Of a stretch of 46,870 bases of DNA, positions 1 through 6,647 are shown one piece after another. Position 1 is the stretch's first letter; each line of letters begins with the position of its first letter. A program made the translations under genes and the position numbers. The stretch is from the NCBI GenBank assembly GCA_003142185.1, contig PLOR01000048.1, positions 1-46,870 of the forward strand, written 5' to 3'. The DNA comes from Bryobacterales bacterium. GTDB lineage: Bacteria; Acidobacteriota; Terriglobia; Bryobacterales; Bryobacteraceae. Below the pieces are notes generated by a model. That model worked only from the letters and a program-made list of their open reading frames with translations, made no database searches and was not told the DNA's origin.

Positions 1-84
1 AGGGGAGGCGCGAATCGTAACAACTGACCTGGGGCGGCAGAGCAGCGCCAGGCGCGGGCACAATCGCTTACCATGGAGTGCATG

Positions 85-1227
85 ATGCTACATCGCCCGA
101 TAGCCGCCGTGTGCGCGGCCCTGCTCGCGTGCGCCTGTTCTGCCCAGGCGCCGGCCAAGAAAGGACAACCCCACGTGAAGAAGCAATCATACGGAAAAAT
201 GCCGGATGGCACTCCGGTGGATCTGTACCTGCTCACCAACTCGAACGGCATGGAAGCCGGCCTGACCGCGTACGGCGGCACGCTGGTATCGCTGACGGCG
301 CCCGACCGTCACGGCGCGTTCGCCGACGTGGTGCTGGGCATGGACACGCTCGACGGCTGCCGCACCCAAACCGCCTGGTTCGGCGCCCTCATCGGCCGCT
401 ATGGCAACCGCATCGCCGGCGGGCAGTTCACGCTCGAGAGTAAGCCCTACCATCTGCCCATCAACGATGGCCCCAACACGCTCCACGGCGGCCCGCTCGG
501 ATTCGGCAAGCAGTTGTGGCAGGTGCGGGAAGTGGCTTCCGCGGAAGGGCCGGCGGTCGAGTTCAGCTACGTCAGCAAAGACGGCGAGGAAGGCTTCCCC
601 GGCACGCTTACCACCAAGGTGGTTTACACGCTGACGAACAAGAACGAACTGAAGATCGATTACACCGCGACCACGGATAAGCCTACCGTGGTCAACCTCA
701 CCAACCACGCCTACTTCAACCTGAAGGGCGCCGGTGAGGGCGACATCCTCGGCCACGAAGTCACCATCCACGCCAGCCGCTTCACGCCGGTCGATTCGGT
801 GCTGATTCCCACCGGCGAGCTGCGGGCCGTGAAGGGCACGCCGTTCGATTTCACCGCGGCCACCGCCATCGGCGCCCGCATCGAAACCGACGACCAACAA
901 ATCAAGTTCGGCAAGGGCTACGACCACAACTGGGTGCTCGACAAGACCGGCGCCGGGCTCGCCAAGGCGGCGGAAGTGTACGAGCCGAAGTCCGGCCGCG
1001 TCCTCCAAGTCTGGACCACCGAGCCGGCCTTGCAGTTTTACACCGGCAATTTCCTGGATGGCACCCTGCACGGCAAGGGCGGCAAGGCATACCCGCGCCG
1101 CGGCGCATTCTGCATGGAGACGCAGCATTACCCGGATTCGCCCAACCATCCAGCGTTCCCCTCCACCGAGCTGAAACCCGGCGCCACCTATCACACGACC
1201 ACGGTCTATAGCTTCTCCGCAAGGTAG
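85..1227 (+). CDS. galM: Aldose 1-epimerase (galactose mutarotase), exported
   Basis: Interconverts the alpha and beta anomers of galactose or glucose, the entry step of the Leloir pathway. The family motifs are clear: NRIAGG, NTLHGG (first catalytic His), NLTNHAYFNL (second catalytic His) and near the C-terminus CMETQHYPDSPNHPAFPST with the catalytic Glu. The protein begins with a hydrophobic signal (IAAVCAALLACACSAQA). It ends in LLAC/ACAC before Ser-Ala, so it could be a lipoprotein or a Sec-cleaved periplasmic protein, unlike cytoplasmic E. coli GalM. ATG codons lie at 73, 82 and 85. I chose 85 because GGAG at 75-78 sits six bases upstream. Length (about 380 residues) fits secreted GalM. 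No neighbouring galactose operon is visible. Confidence 0.9.
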   Translation: MLHRPIAAVCAALLACACSAQAPAKKGQPHVKKQSYGKMPDGTPVDLYLLTNSNGMEAGLTAYGGTLVSLTAPDRHGAFADVVLGMDTLDGCRTQTAWFGALIGRYGNRIAGGQFTLESKPYHLPINDGPNTLHGGPLGFGKQLWQVREVASAEGPAVEFSYVSKDGEEGFPGTLTTKVVYTLTNKNELKIDYTATTDKPTVVNLTNHAYFNLKGAGEGDILGHEVTIHASRFTPVDSVLIPTGELRAVKGTPFDFTAATAIGARIETDDQQIKFGKGYDHNWVLDKTGAGLAKAAEVYEPKSGRVLQVWTTEPALQFYTGNFLDGTLHGKGGKAYPRRGAFCMETQHYPDSPNHPAFPSTELKPGATYHTTTVYSFSAR

Positions 1228-1598
1228 CCGGGGAGTTCCGGACTCGGGCGGCGGCGGTGGGGCAGTTTCCGAGCGGGCAGATCGGCTCCGGCCACTGTAG
1301 GGTCATGGGGTCATCGGGGACAGTAGCCGATTACACAATTTTGTCGGCAATCCTTACTGCCTCTCGTAAGAAGCTTTCTCTCCCTTGCTGGTTGGATGCG
1401 GCTTGCGGTTTCTTTTTGCCAGAGCGGCAGTGCTTTACTTAGCGCAGGTTTGAGGGCGGCGTTAGGTGCCACCCCCTGCCTTCCCGGGCCGCTGAACCGG
1501 TCGCTCAGGCGGCATCCCTGCGTTGCCCTTTCTTGTCCGGTTCAGCACCCATCGCTCCGGTAGATGTCGATCATGCTGGTGCGGCTCGTCCGCTGAAC
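1228..1598. other. Gene-free stretch with inverted repeats
   Basis: No convincing gene lies between galM and the convergent secreted-protein gene. Two structures can be seen. GCTGAACCGG at 1492-1501 is the exact reverse complement of CCGGTTCAGC at 1537-1546, and GCTGAACC recurs at 1592-1599, touching the stop codon of the next gene. An imperfect inverted repeat spans about 1320-1362, with arms CAGTA...GCCGA and TCGGC...TACTG. It looks like a decayed REP-type palindrome. Function unknown. Confidence 0.5.
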
Positions 1599-2180
1599 CT
1601 ACTGTGTGGACACCTGAGTGACGACGCCGTGGATCGCCTGTGGACCGAAGTGTCCAGTTGCAGGTCCGTTGTACACCAGGGTCAGGTTCGAAAAGTCGAC
1701 CAGCGACCCTCCGGTGAGGCAGACCTGGAGTGTGGATGCGCCCTTAGCCTCAAAGGGCGCCGGGCCTCCATTCCCCGTTGTGGTGGCCGTACTGGTGACC
1801 ACGACACCAGGGCCAGTTGTGGGAGGGCTGTTGGCGGGGCAGACGGTCGTGTCGTAGCTGACCGTGGCGTTCGTCATGCTGATGTGGTGAGTGTGGGGGC
1901 TCCGGGTCGAGGGGTTTGTGGGATCCACCTGACTGGTGCCGGTTATCCCGTAATCGGACGTCTCCATCGTCAGGTCGGCCGAAAACCTGGCTGTGCCAGT
2001 TCTTTCCACGTCCAGGGACCATGTGCCGCGAATTTCCCACGGGCCGCCGGATACGTTTGAGGGCGAGTAGTCGTTGATCACGCCCTTAAAATGCACTTGC
2101 CTCAGATCTTGCGCCGTCATCAGCCCGGCCGCCAGAGTGAAAGCGATGCCGAAAAAAAACAGTCTATATCGAATTCTCAC
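1599..2180 (-). CDS. Secreted protein of unknown function
   Basis: A 193-residue protein with an N-terminal signal peptide (RIRYRLFFFGIAFTLAAGLMTAQ, cleavage likely after TAQ). The body is rich in Thr, Ser, Gly and Val and should be beta-structured; the stretch from FKGVINDYSP through GGPWEIRGTWSLDV opens it. A Pro/Thr-rich segment occurs near residues 120-145, with two Cys (in TVCPAN and LQVCLTG) that could form a disulphide. The start is GTG at 2178-2180 with a strong AGGAGG at 2185-2190, four bases upstream. I recognise this style of protein from acidobacterial genomes but know no assigned function. It is convergent with galM and divergent from the propeller gene. Confidence 0.7.
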   Translation of the reverse strand: MRIRYRLFFFGIAFTLAAGLMTAQDLRQVHFKGVINDYSPSNVSGGPWEIRGTWSLDVERTGTARFSADLTMETSDYGITGTSQVDPTNPSTRSPHTHHISMTNATVSYDTTVCPANSPPTTGPGVVVTSTATTTGNGGPAPFEAKGASTLQVCLTGGSLVDFSNLTLVYNGPATGHFGPQAIHGVVTQVSTQ

Positions 2181-2272
2181 AGCTCCTCCTTTTGCCTCTC
2201 TTTGTTGCGAACCAAATCAGGCTCTCACGATGCGCCTGGCGGAGAAAAAGGGCAAGTCCGGACAGGTTGAAA

Positions 2273-2317
2273 GTATGTTTCATACATTTGCACACCGCTG
2301 AAAACAAGATGTATACT
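2273..2317 (+). promoter_or_regulatory. Predicted sigma70 promoter with adjacent operator-like inverted repeat
   Basis: A -35 TTGCAC (2288-2293) and a -10 TATACT (2312-2317) are separated by 18 bases, which places transcription start at about 2324-2325. That is on the GTG start codon of the following gene, so the mRNA should be leaderless. Immediately upstream of the -35 lies a perfect inverted repeat, GTATG-TTT-CATAC (2273-2285), a plausible site for a dimeric regulator, possibly the DNA-binding domain of the gene's own product. Confidence 0.5.
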
Positions 2318-2324
2318 CGAAGCC

Positions 2325-4445
2325 GTGCCAATCGCGCCTACAGACCCCGAAGGCGCGCGCCGGCAGTTGGAACGGGTGTTGGCGAGCCCTGGATTCCTTC
2401 GGAATGAGCGAATGAGCCGATTCCTTAGGTTCCTGTCCGAACGGCATCTGGAAGCGAACGACAACCAGCTCAAAGAGTCCGTGATTGCCGTCGAGGTGTT
2501 TGGGCGCAAGCCGGACCACGATCCATCGCAGGACTCCATTGTGCGGACTGAAGCCGGCCGGCTGCGCGCCCGGCTGGCTGAATATTACGTGGGCGAAGGA
2601 AAGGACGATGGAATCGTCATCGAGCTGCCGAAGGGCGGATACATACCGGTCTTTCGCTTGCGGGCCCCGGCGTCTCAACCGGCGTTACCTGGAAAGAGGA
2701 TACGCCAGCGCGTCTGGCTGGCCGCTGGAGCGGTCGCCGTCGCGTTGGTGATCGCCGCAGTCGTCTGGGCTCAAAAGACGGAACGCTTCTGGCGAAACCC
2801 CCTTGAGGAAGCGCGCTTTCAGACCGTTACCGATTTCGATGGAACGGAGCAGGAGGCTGCCGTGTCACGGGACGGCAAGTTCGTGGCTTTTTTGTCGGGC
2901 CGGGATGGACATACCGATGTCTGGGTCACACAACCCGGTTCGGGACAGTTCCAGAACCTTACTCGCGGAAGCGTTCCGGAACTCGTCAATCCCTCGGTCC
3001 GGGCTCTGGGATTCTCGCCCGATAGCTCCTCGGTCATGTTTTGGGTTCGCAAACCAGCCGGCCCAAGCTGGCAGATCGGGATATGGGCGATACCAACGCT
3101 GGGTGGACAGGCAAGGCTCTATCTGGAAGGCGCGGCGGAGTTCGATTGGTCGCTCGACGGTTCGCGGCTCACATATCATACGGCTGGTCCAGGAGACCCG
3201 CTTTTCGTTTCGGATGGCATGCCGCATCCTGAGGGACAACCAATCTTTACTGCTCCCACGGGCCTGCATTCTCACTTTCCGTTGTGGGCGCCGGACAATG
3301 AGTTCATCTACTTCGTCCACGGCGCGCTTCCGGACAAACTGGACATCTGGCGCATCAAGCCAGCAGGCGGAATGCCGGAACGGATCACATCGCAGAATGG
3401 CTGCGTGAGCCATCCGGTCTTGTTGAATCGGCGAGCGCTGATGTACCTCGCCAACGATTCCGACGGTTCAGGACCGTGGCTGTACAGCATCGACGTCGAG
3501 CGCCGCATTCCTCACCAACTTACCTTTGGTCCGGACCGGTACACGTCACTGGCCGCCACAGCCGGCGGTAAGCGGTTGGTTGTCACACGCGCAAGTCCCA
3601 AGAGAACCCTCTGGCGATTTCGAATCGGCGACTCACGCGCCGAGCTGCCGCCCCCGGATCGCCTCTCTCTGACGCCCGCAACCGCGTTCTCTCCACGACT
3701 GGGGCCCGACTATCTTATATATGTCTCTCCGGCCGCCGGCAGCGAGAGCATTTGGAAGCGGGCAAACGGAACGGATACGGAGCTATGGAGTGGCCGTGGA
3801 GCGCAGATCATTGGCGGCCCCGCCATCTCCCCCGATGGCGGGCGTATCGCATTCTCGGTCCGTCAACGCTCGGCGACCCTGTTGTATGTGATCAAGGCGG
3901 ACGGCACCAACGCGCGGGTCGTTGCCGAGTCACTCGATCTGCAAGGCTCTCCAGCATGGACGCCGAATGGCCGGTCGATCACCTCGGCCGCGAACGATCG
4001 CGGTGTGCCGCACCTTTTCCAAGTACCGGTCGATGGCGGTCCCGCAGCGACCTTTCTCCGCGACTACTCGGTAGATCCGGCATGGCAGCCCTCCGGCCGG
4101 TTCGTTGTCTACTCGGGACCCGACATTGGCACGACGTTTTCAGTGAAAGCCGTGACGCCCGAAGGTGTCACGCATCCGTTTCCAAGTCTGACTAACTTGA
4201 CACGGGGCGCTCGGCACCTTAAATTCCTCTCGGGTGGCCGTGGACTCGCTTTCCTGCGGGGAAGTATTGAACACAAAGATCTCTGGCTCATGGACCCGGA
4301 AACCGGCGCGGAGCGGCAGTTGACTAGACTCCCTGACGATTTTGATATTCGGGACTTCGACATCTCCCCAAACGGCCGTGAGGTTGTCTTAGAACGGGTG
4401 CAGGAGCGTTCTGACATTGTGCTCCTCGACCTTGCTGGGCAATGA
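2325..4445 (+). CDS. Membrane-anchored winged-helix-like protein with TolB-type beta-propeller
   Basis: A 706-residue protein in three parts. Residues 1-112 form an N-terminal domain with SRFLRFLSE, the DPSQDSIVRTEAGRLRARLAEYY segment and IELPKGGYIPVF, as seen in many acidobacterial regulators and resembling a winged helix. Residues about 129-149 are a single membrane span (WLAAGAVAVALVIAAVVW). Residues about 160-706 are repeated propeller blades of the WD40-like/PD40 type (for example DGKFVAFLSGRDG, SPDGGRIAFSV, SPNGREVVLE), as in TolB. The topology recalls CadC/ToxR regulators: cytoplasmic DNA binding, periplasmic sensing. That role is inferred. The GTG start has no Shine-Dalgarno sequence and lies about eight bases after a -10 box, consistent with a leaderless message. 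Confidence 0.75.
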   Translation: MPIAPTDPEGARRQLERVLASPGFLRNERMSRFLRFLSERHLEANDNQLKESVIAVEVFGRKPDHDPSQDSIVRTEAGRLRARLAEYYVGEGKDDGIVIELPKGGYIPVFRLRAPASQPALPGKRIRQRVWLAAGAVAVALVIAAVVWAQKTERFWRNPLEEARFQTVTDFDGTEQEAAVSRDGKFVAFLSGRDGHTDVWVTQPGSGQFQNLTRGSVPELVNPSVRALGFSPDSSSVMFWVRKPAGPSWQIGIWAIPTLGGQARLYLEGAAEFDWSLDGSRLTYHTAGPGDPLFVSDGMPHPEGQPIFTAPTGLHSHFPLWAPDNEFIYFVHGALPDKLDIWRIKPAGGMPERITSQNGCVSHPVLLNRRALMYLANDSDGSGPWLYSIDVERRIPHQLTFGPDRYTSLAATAGGKRLVVTRASPKRTLWRFRIGDSRAELPPPDRLSLTPATAFSPRLGPDYLIYVSPAAGSESIWKRANGTDTELWSGRGAQIIGGPAISPDGGRIAFSVRQRSATLLYVIKADGTNARVVAESLDLQGSPAWTPNGRSITSAANDRGVPHLFQVPVDGGPAATFLRDYSVDPAWQPSGRFVVYSGPDIGTTFSVKAVTPEGVTHPFPSLTNLTRGARHLKFLSGGRGLAFLRGSIEHKDLWLMDPETGAERQLTRLPDDFDIRDFDISPNGREVVLERVQERSDIVLLDLAGQ

Positions 4446-4606
4446 GGCGCACGGGACCATTCCCCTAAGGTGCCCGCAGTATCACTCCTCAGATCGGCGA
4501 TCTGGGAAGCGTACGCCGACTGCGGATTAGGATTACTCCTCGCAAGTCGGCTTGTGTCAGCGGATTCTGTCTGGATCCCGCACCACTCGGAAACTGCCCC
4601 CGGCCT

Positions 4607-5491
4607 TTACAGCTTCAACCCTTTCAGATACTCGCGAAACGGCTCACCCAAATCGTGCCGGCGGAGTGCATACTCGACGGTGGCTTTGAGGAATCCCAGC
4701 TTGTCGCCGGCATCGTAGCGCGTGCCCTCGAAGCGGAAGGCGTAAATCGGCCGGCTGCGCAGCAGATGGTGCAGCGCGTCGGTCAACTGAATTTCGCTGC
4801 CCGCGCCCGCGTCCACGGCCTGCACGCAGCCGAAGATCTCCGGCGTGAGTACGTAGCGGCCGATGATCGCCAGGTTGGACGGTGCGTCGGCGGCCTTCGG
4901 TTTCTCCACCAGGTCGCGGATGCGGTACACGCGGTCGCTCGCGCCGTTATGGCTGACCGGTTCGGCATCGATGACGCCATACGCCGAAATCTTGTCGCGC
5001 GGCACCTCCATCACCGCCAGCACCGGCGCGTTGAAGAAATTGTAAACGTCCAGCAACTGCCGCAGGCACGGCGTTTCGGCCTCGATCAGGTCGTCCGCCA
5101 GCACCACCGCGAACGGCTCGTCGCCCACCAGTTCCTTGGCGCGCAGCACCGCGTGCCCCAGCCCCAGCGCCTCCTTCTGGCGTATGTACGACACGTTGAT
5201 CATGTCGGATATGCCGCGCACAATCGCCAGCAGCTCTTTCTTATTGCGGCTCTCCAGCAGGTACTCCAGCTCGAAGCTGACATCGAAATGGTCTTCGATG
5301 GCGCTCTTGCCGCGGCCGGTCACGATGATGATGTTCTGGATCCCGGACTGGATGGCCTCCTCGACGCCATACTGGATGATCGGCTTATCGACGATCGGGA
5401 GCATCTCCTTGGGCTGCGCCTTGGTGGCCGGGAGAAATCGCGTCCCGAGTCCCGCGGCAGGGAAGACGGCTTTTCGCACTTTAGCTGGCAT
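4607..5491 (-). CDS. galU: UTP--glucose-1-phosphate uridylyltransferase
   Basis: Makes UDP-glucose from UTP and glucose-1-phosphate, supplying the Leloir pathway and cell-envelope glycans. The nucleotidyltransferase signature AAGLGTRFLPATKAQPKEML lies at residues 12-31, followed by VDKPIIQYGVEEA, VVLADDLI (metal-binding Asp pair) and GTRYDAGDKLGFLKA near the C-terminus. At 294 residues it is a normal GalU. ATG at 5489-5491 is the natural start because the protein opens with the conserved MPAKVRKAVFPAAG. It is divergent from the ferredoxin gene across 96 bp, and it shares the sugar-nucleotide theme with galM at the left edge. Confidence 0.95.
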   Translation of the reverse strand: MPAKVRKAVFPAAGLGTRFLPATKAQPKEMLPIVDKPIIQYGVEEAIQSGIQNIIIVTGRGKSAIEDHFDVSFELEYLLESRNKKELLAIVRGISDMINVSYIRQKEALGLGHAVLRAKELVGDEPFAVVLADDLIEAETPCLRQLLDVYNFFNAPVLAVMEVPRDKISAYGVIDAEPVSHNGASDRVYRIRDLVEKPKAADAPSNLAIIGRYVLTPEIFGCVQAVDAGAGSEIQLTDALHHLLRSRPIYAFRFEGTRYDAGDKLGFLKATVEYALRRHDLGEPFREYLKGLKL

Positions 5492-5587
5492 CTTCTACAG
5501 TTTGAGGCCGGAACTCGCGCTTTGGCAAGGGCCGATTGTCTTCCCGGTACTGGCTGTGGTATCAATAGTAAACCTGGGGAAACAATC

Positions 5588-5848
5588 ATGGCTTACGTAA
5601 TCGCTGAACCCTGCATCGGCACCAAAGATACCGCCTGCGTCGACGCCTGTCCGGTCGATTGCATCCACCCCAAGAAAGACGAACCCGGTTTCGCCGAGGT
5701 GGCGCTGATCTACATCGATCCGGTGGAATGCATCGACTGCGGAGCCTGCGTTCCGGTATGCCCCGTCTCGGCGATCTTCGCGCTCGACGATCTGCCCGAA
5801 AAGTGGGCCGAATACACCGCGATCAACGCCGCATATTACAAGAAGTAG
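5588..5848 (+). CDS. 7Fe ferredoxin ([3Fe-4S][4Fe-4S])
   Basis: An 86-residue electron carrier. Cysteines fall at positions 9, 17, 21, 25, 48, 51, 54 and 58. The first group has the widened C-x7-C-x3-CP spacing typical of seven-iron ferredoxins (AEPCIGTKDTACVDACPVDC). The second is the regular CIDCGACVPVCP of a 4Fe-4S site. The tail LPEKWAEYTAINAAYY matches the family. GGGGAAA sits about six bases before the ATG. The partner enzyme cannot be told from context: the gene is flanked by galU (divergent) and a DUF2141 gene with its own promoter. Confidence 0.92.
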   Translation: MAYVIAEPCIGTKDTACVDACPVDCIHPKKDEPGFAEVALIYIDPVECIDCGACVPVCPVSAIFALDDLPEKWAEYTAINAAYYKK

Positions 5849-5990
5849 GCCGCCGCGCCGTCCGCCCACGCGCCAGGTTATCCCGGAAGCGAACAGCCCG
5901 GCCCCCGCTCTGGCTGTATGTGATTCCAACTAAACGGCCTCGGCGCTGGCGCGCTGGCACGCGACCTGCTGCTGCCGCCAGTATGTTCAA
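5846..5990 (+). repeat. Duplicated upstream region, copy A
   Basis: The whole gap between the ferredoxin stop and the DUF2141 start closely resembles the gap before ADOP permease 1 (6499-6647). Shared blocks in the same order are the GCCGCCGCG-like opening, TATCCCGGAAGCGAACA (ends 5895), GTATGTGATTCCAA plus TAAACGGCCTCG (5916-5942), CTGGCACG (5954-5961) and the closing TATGTTCA. The copies are nearly collinear with only small indels, so this is a tandem duplication of a promoter region rather than chance. Confidence 0.8.
5955..5969 (+). promoter_or_regulatory. Predicted sigma54 (RpoN) promoter for the DUF2141 gene
   Basis: TGGCAC-N5-CTGC with the invariant GG (5956-5957) and GC (5968-5969) ten bases apart, the -24/-12 arrangement of sigma54 promoters; one base (C for T) departs from TTGC. 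A candidate activator site, CCCGGAAGCGAACA (5882-5895), lies 74 bases upstream of the -12 box and is repeated before both ADOP genes. Transcription should begin near 5981, two bases before the ATG, giving an almost leaderless transcript. Confidence 0.55.
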
Positions 5991-6498
5991 GGGTCTTTGG
6001 GTTGGCCTGCGTTTGTTCTGGTGCAGTCCGTCAAAGTCGAGAGCCGGCCTGATTGCCATTTCGGCGGCGCTGTGGTTGGCCTTTCCGGCGAAGCCCTGGC
6101 TGATGGCCCAAACGCAAGGCGTGGCAACGCTCAGGGTTCGGATCGACGGCGCGCGAAACGCCAGAGGCGAGATTGTCGTCCTCGTGTTCCGCGATTCGAA
6201 TGGGTTCACCAACGACGGCTCGAAGGCTGTGCGCACCGAGCGGGTGCCGATCGACGCGCAAACGCTAAGCTCGCAAGCCGTTTTCGAGGGGCTTCGGCAG
6301 GGTGTTTATGCGGTCACCCTATTCCACGACGAAAACATGAATGGAAAGCTGGACACGAATTTCCTGCGAATTCCAAAGGAAGGTTATGGCTTCTCGAATA
6401 ATCCGAAGAAGCGCGCCGGGCCGCCCCCGTTCGACCAGGCAAAGTTCTCCCTCAATCAGGCCGAATGCTCGATTGAAGTCAGACTAATCTATTGGTGA
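5983..6498 (+). CDS. DUF2141 family secreted protein
   Basis: A 171-residue exported protein. Residues about 18-42 form a hydrophobic signal (SRAGLIAISAALWLAFPAKPWLMAQ). The rest matches the DUF2141 pattern: LRVRIDGARNARGEIVVLVF, then FEGLRQGVYAVTLFHDENMNGKLDTN, where DENMNGKLD looks like a calcium-binding loop, and GYGFSNNPKKRAGPPPF. DUF2141 proteins are small periplasmic or surface beta-sandwich proteins without an established activity. The ATG at 5983 begins MFKGLWVGLRLF. It lies directly after a -24/-12 promoter and has no Shine-Dalgarno sequence; the reading frame stays open further upstream but that stretch is promoter DNA. The next gene, an ADOP permease, carries a copy of the same promoter region. 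Confidence 0.8.
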   Translation: MFKGLWVGLRLFWCSPSKSRAGLIAISAALWLAFPAKPWLMAQTQGVATLRVRIDGARNARGEIVVLVFRDSNGFTNDGSKAVRTERVPIDAQTLSSQAVFEGLRQGVYAVTLFHDENMNGKLDTNFLRIPKEGYGFSNNPKKRAGPPPFDQAKFSLNQAECSIEVRLIYW

Positions 6499-6647
6499 TA
6501 GGCTGCCGCGCACCGTCCCGCCGCCGCACGAGAATATCCCGGAAGCGAACACCGCCGGCCGCCGCTCTCGCCGTATGTGATTCCAATTAAACGGCCTCGA
6601 GACCGGCGCACTGGCACGTGAACTGCAACTGCCGCAGGTATGTTCAG
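6499..6647 (+). repeat. Duplicated upstream region, copy B
   Basis: Second copy of the promoter-bearing region described at 5846-5990. TATCCCGGAAGCGAACA ends at 6551, GTATGTGATTCCAA begins at 6573, and CTGGCACG is at 6611-6618. The spacing between the -12 GC and the ATG (14 bases) is the same in both copies. Confidence 0.8.
6612..6626 (+). promoter_or_regulatory. Predicted sigma54 promoter for ADOP permease 1
   Basis: TGGCAC-N5-CTGC with GG at 6613-6614 and GC at 6625-6626, exactly ten bases between them. The candidate upstream activator site CCCGGAAGCGAACA is at 6538-6551, 75 bases before the -12 box. Predicted start of transcription is about 6638, two bases before the ATG at 6640. Confidence 0.55.

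Noticed and set aside
1533-2060. A plus-strand frame of 175 codons over the secreted protein gene
   Set aside because: The minus strand has a signal peptide and a strong ribosome site; the plus frame has neither and is Arg/Gly-rich.
4655-5587. A long plus-strand frame running through galU into the ferredoxin
   Set aside because: Only the last 86 codons are ferredoxin and they have their own ribosome site; the rest is antisense to galU.
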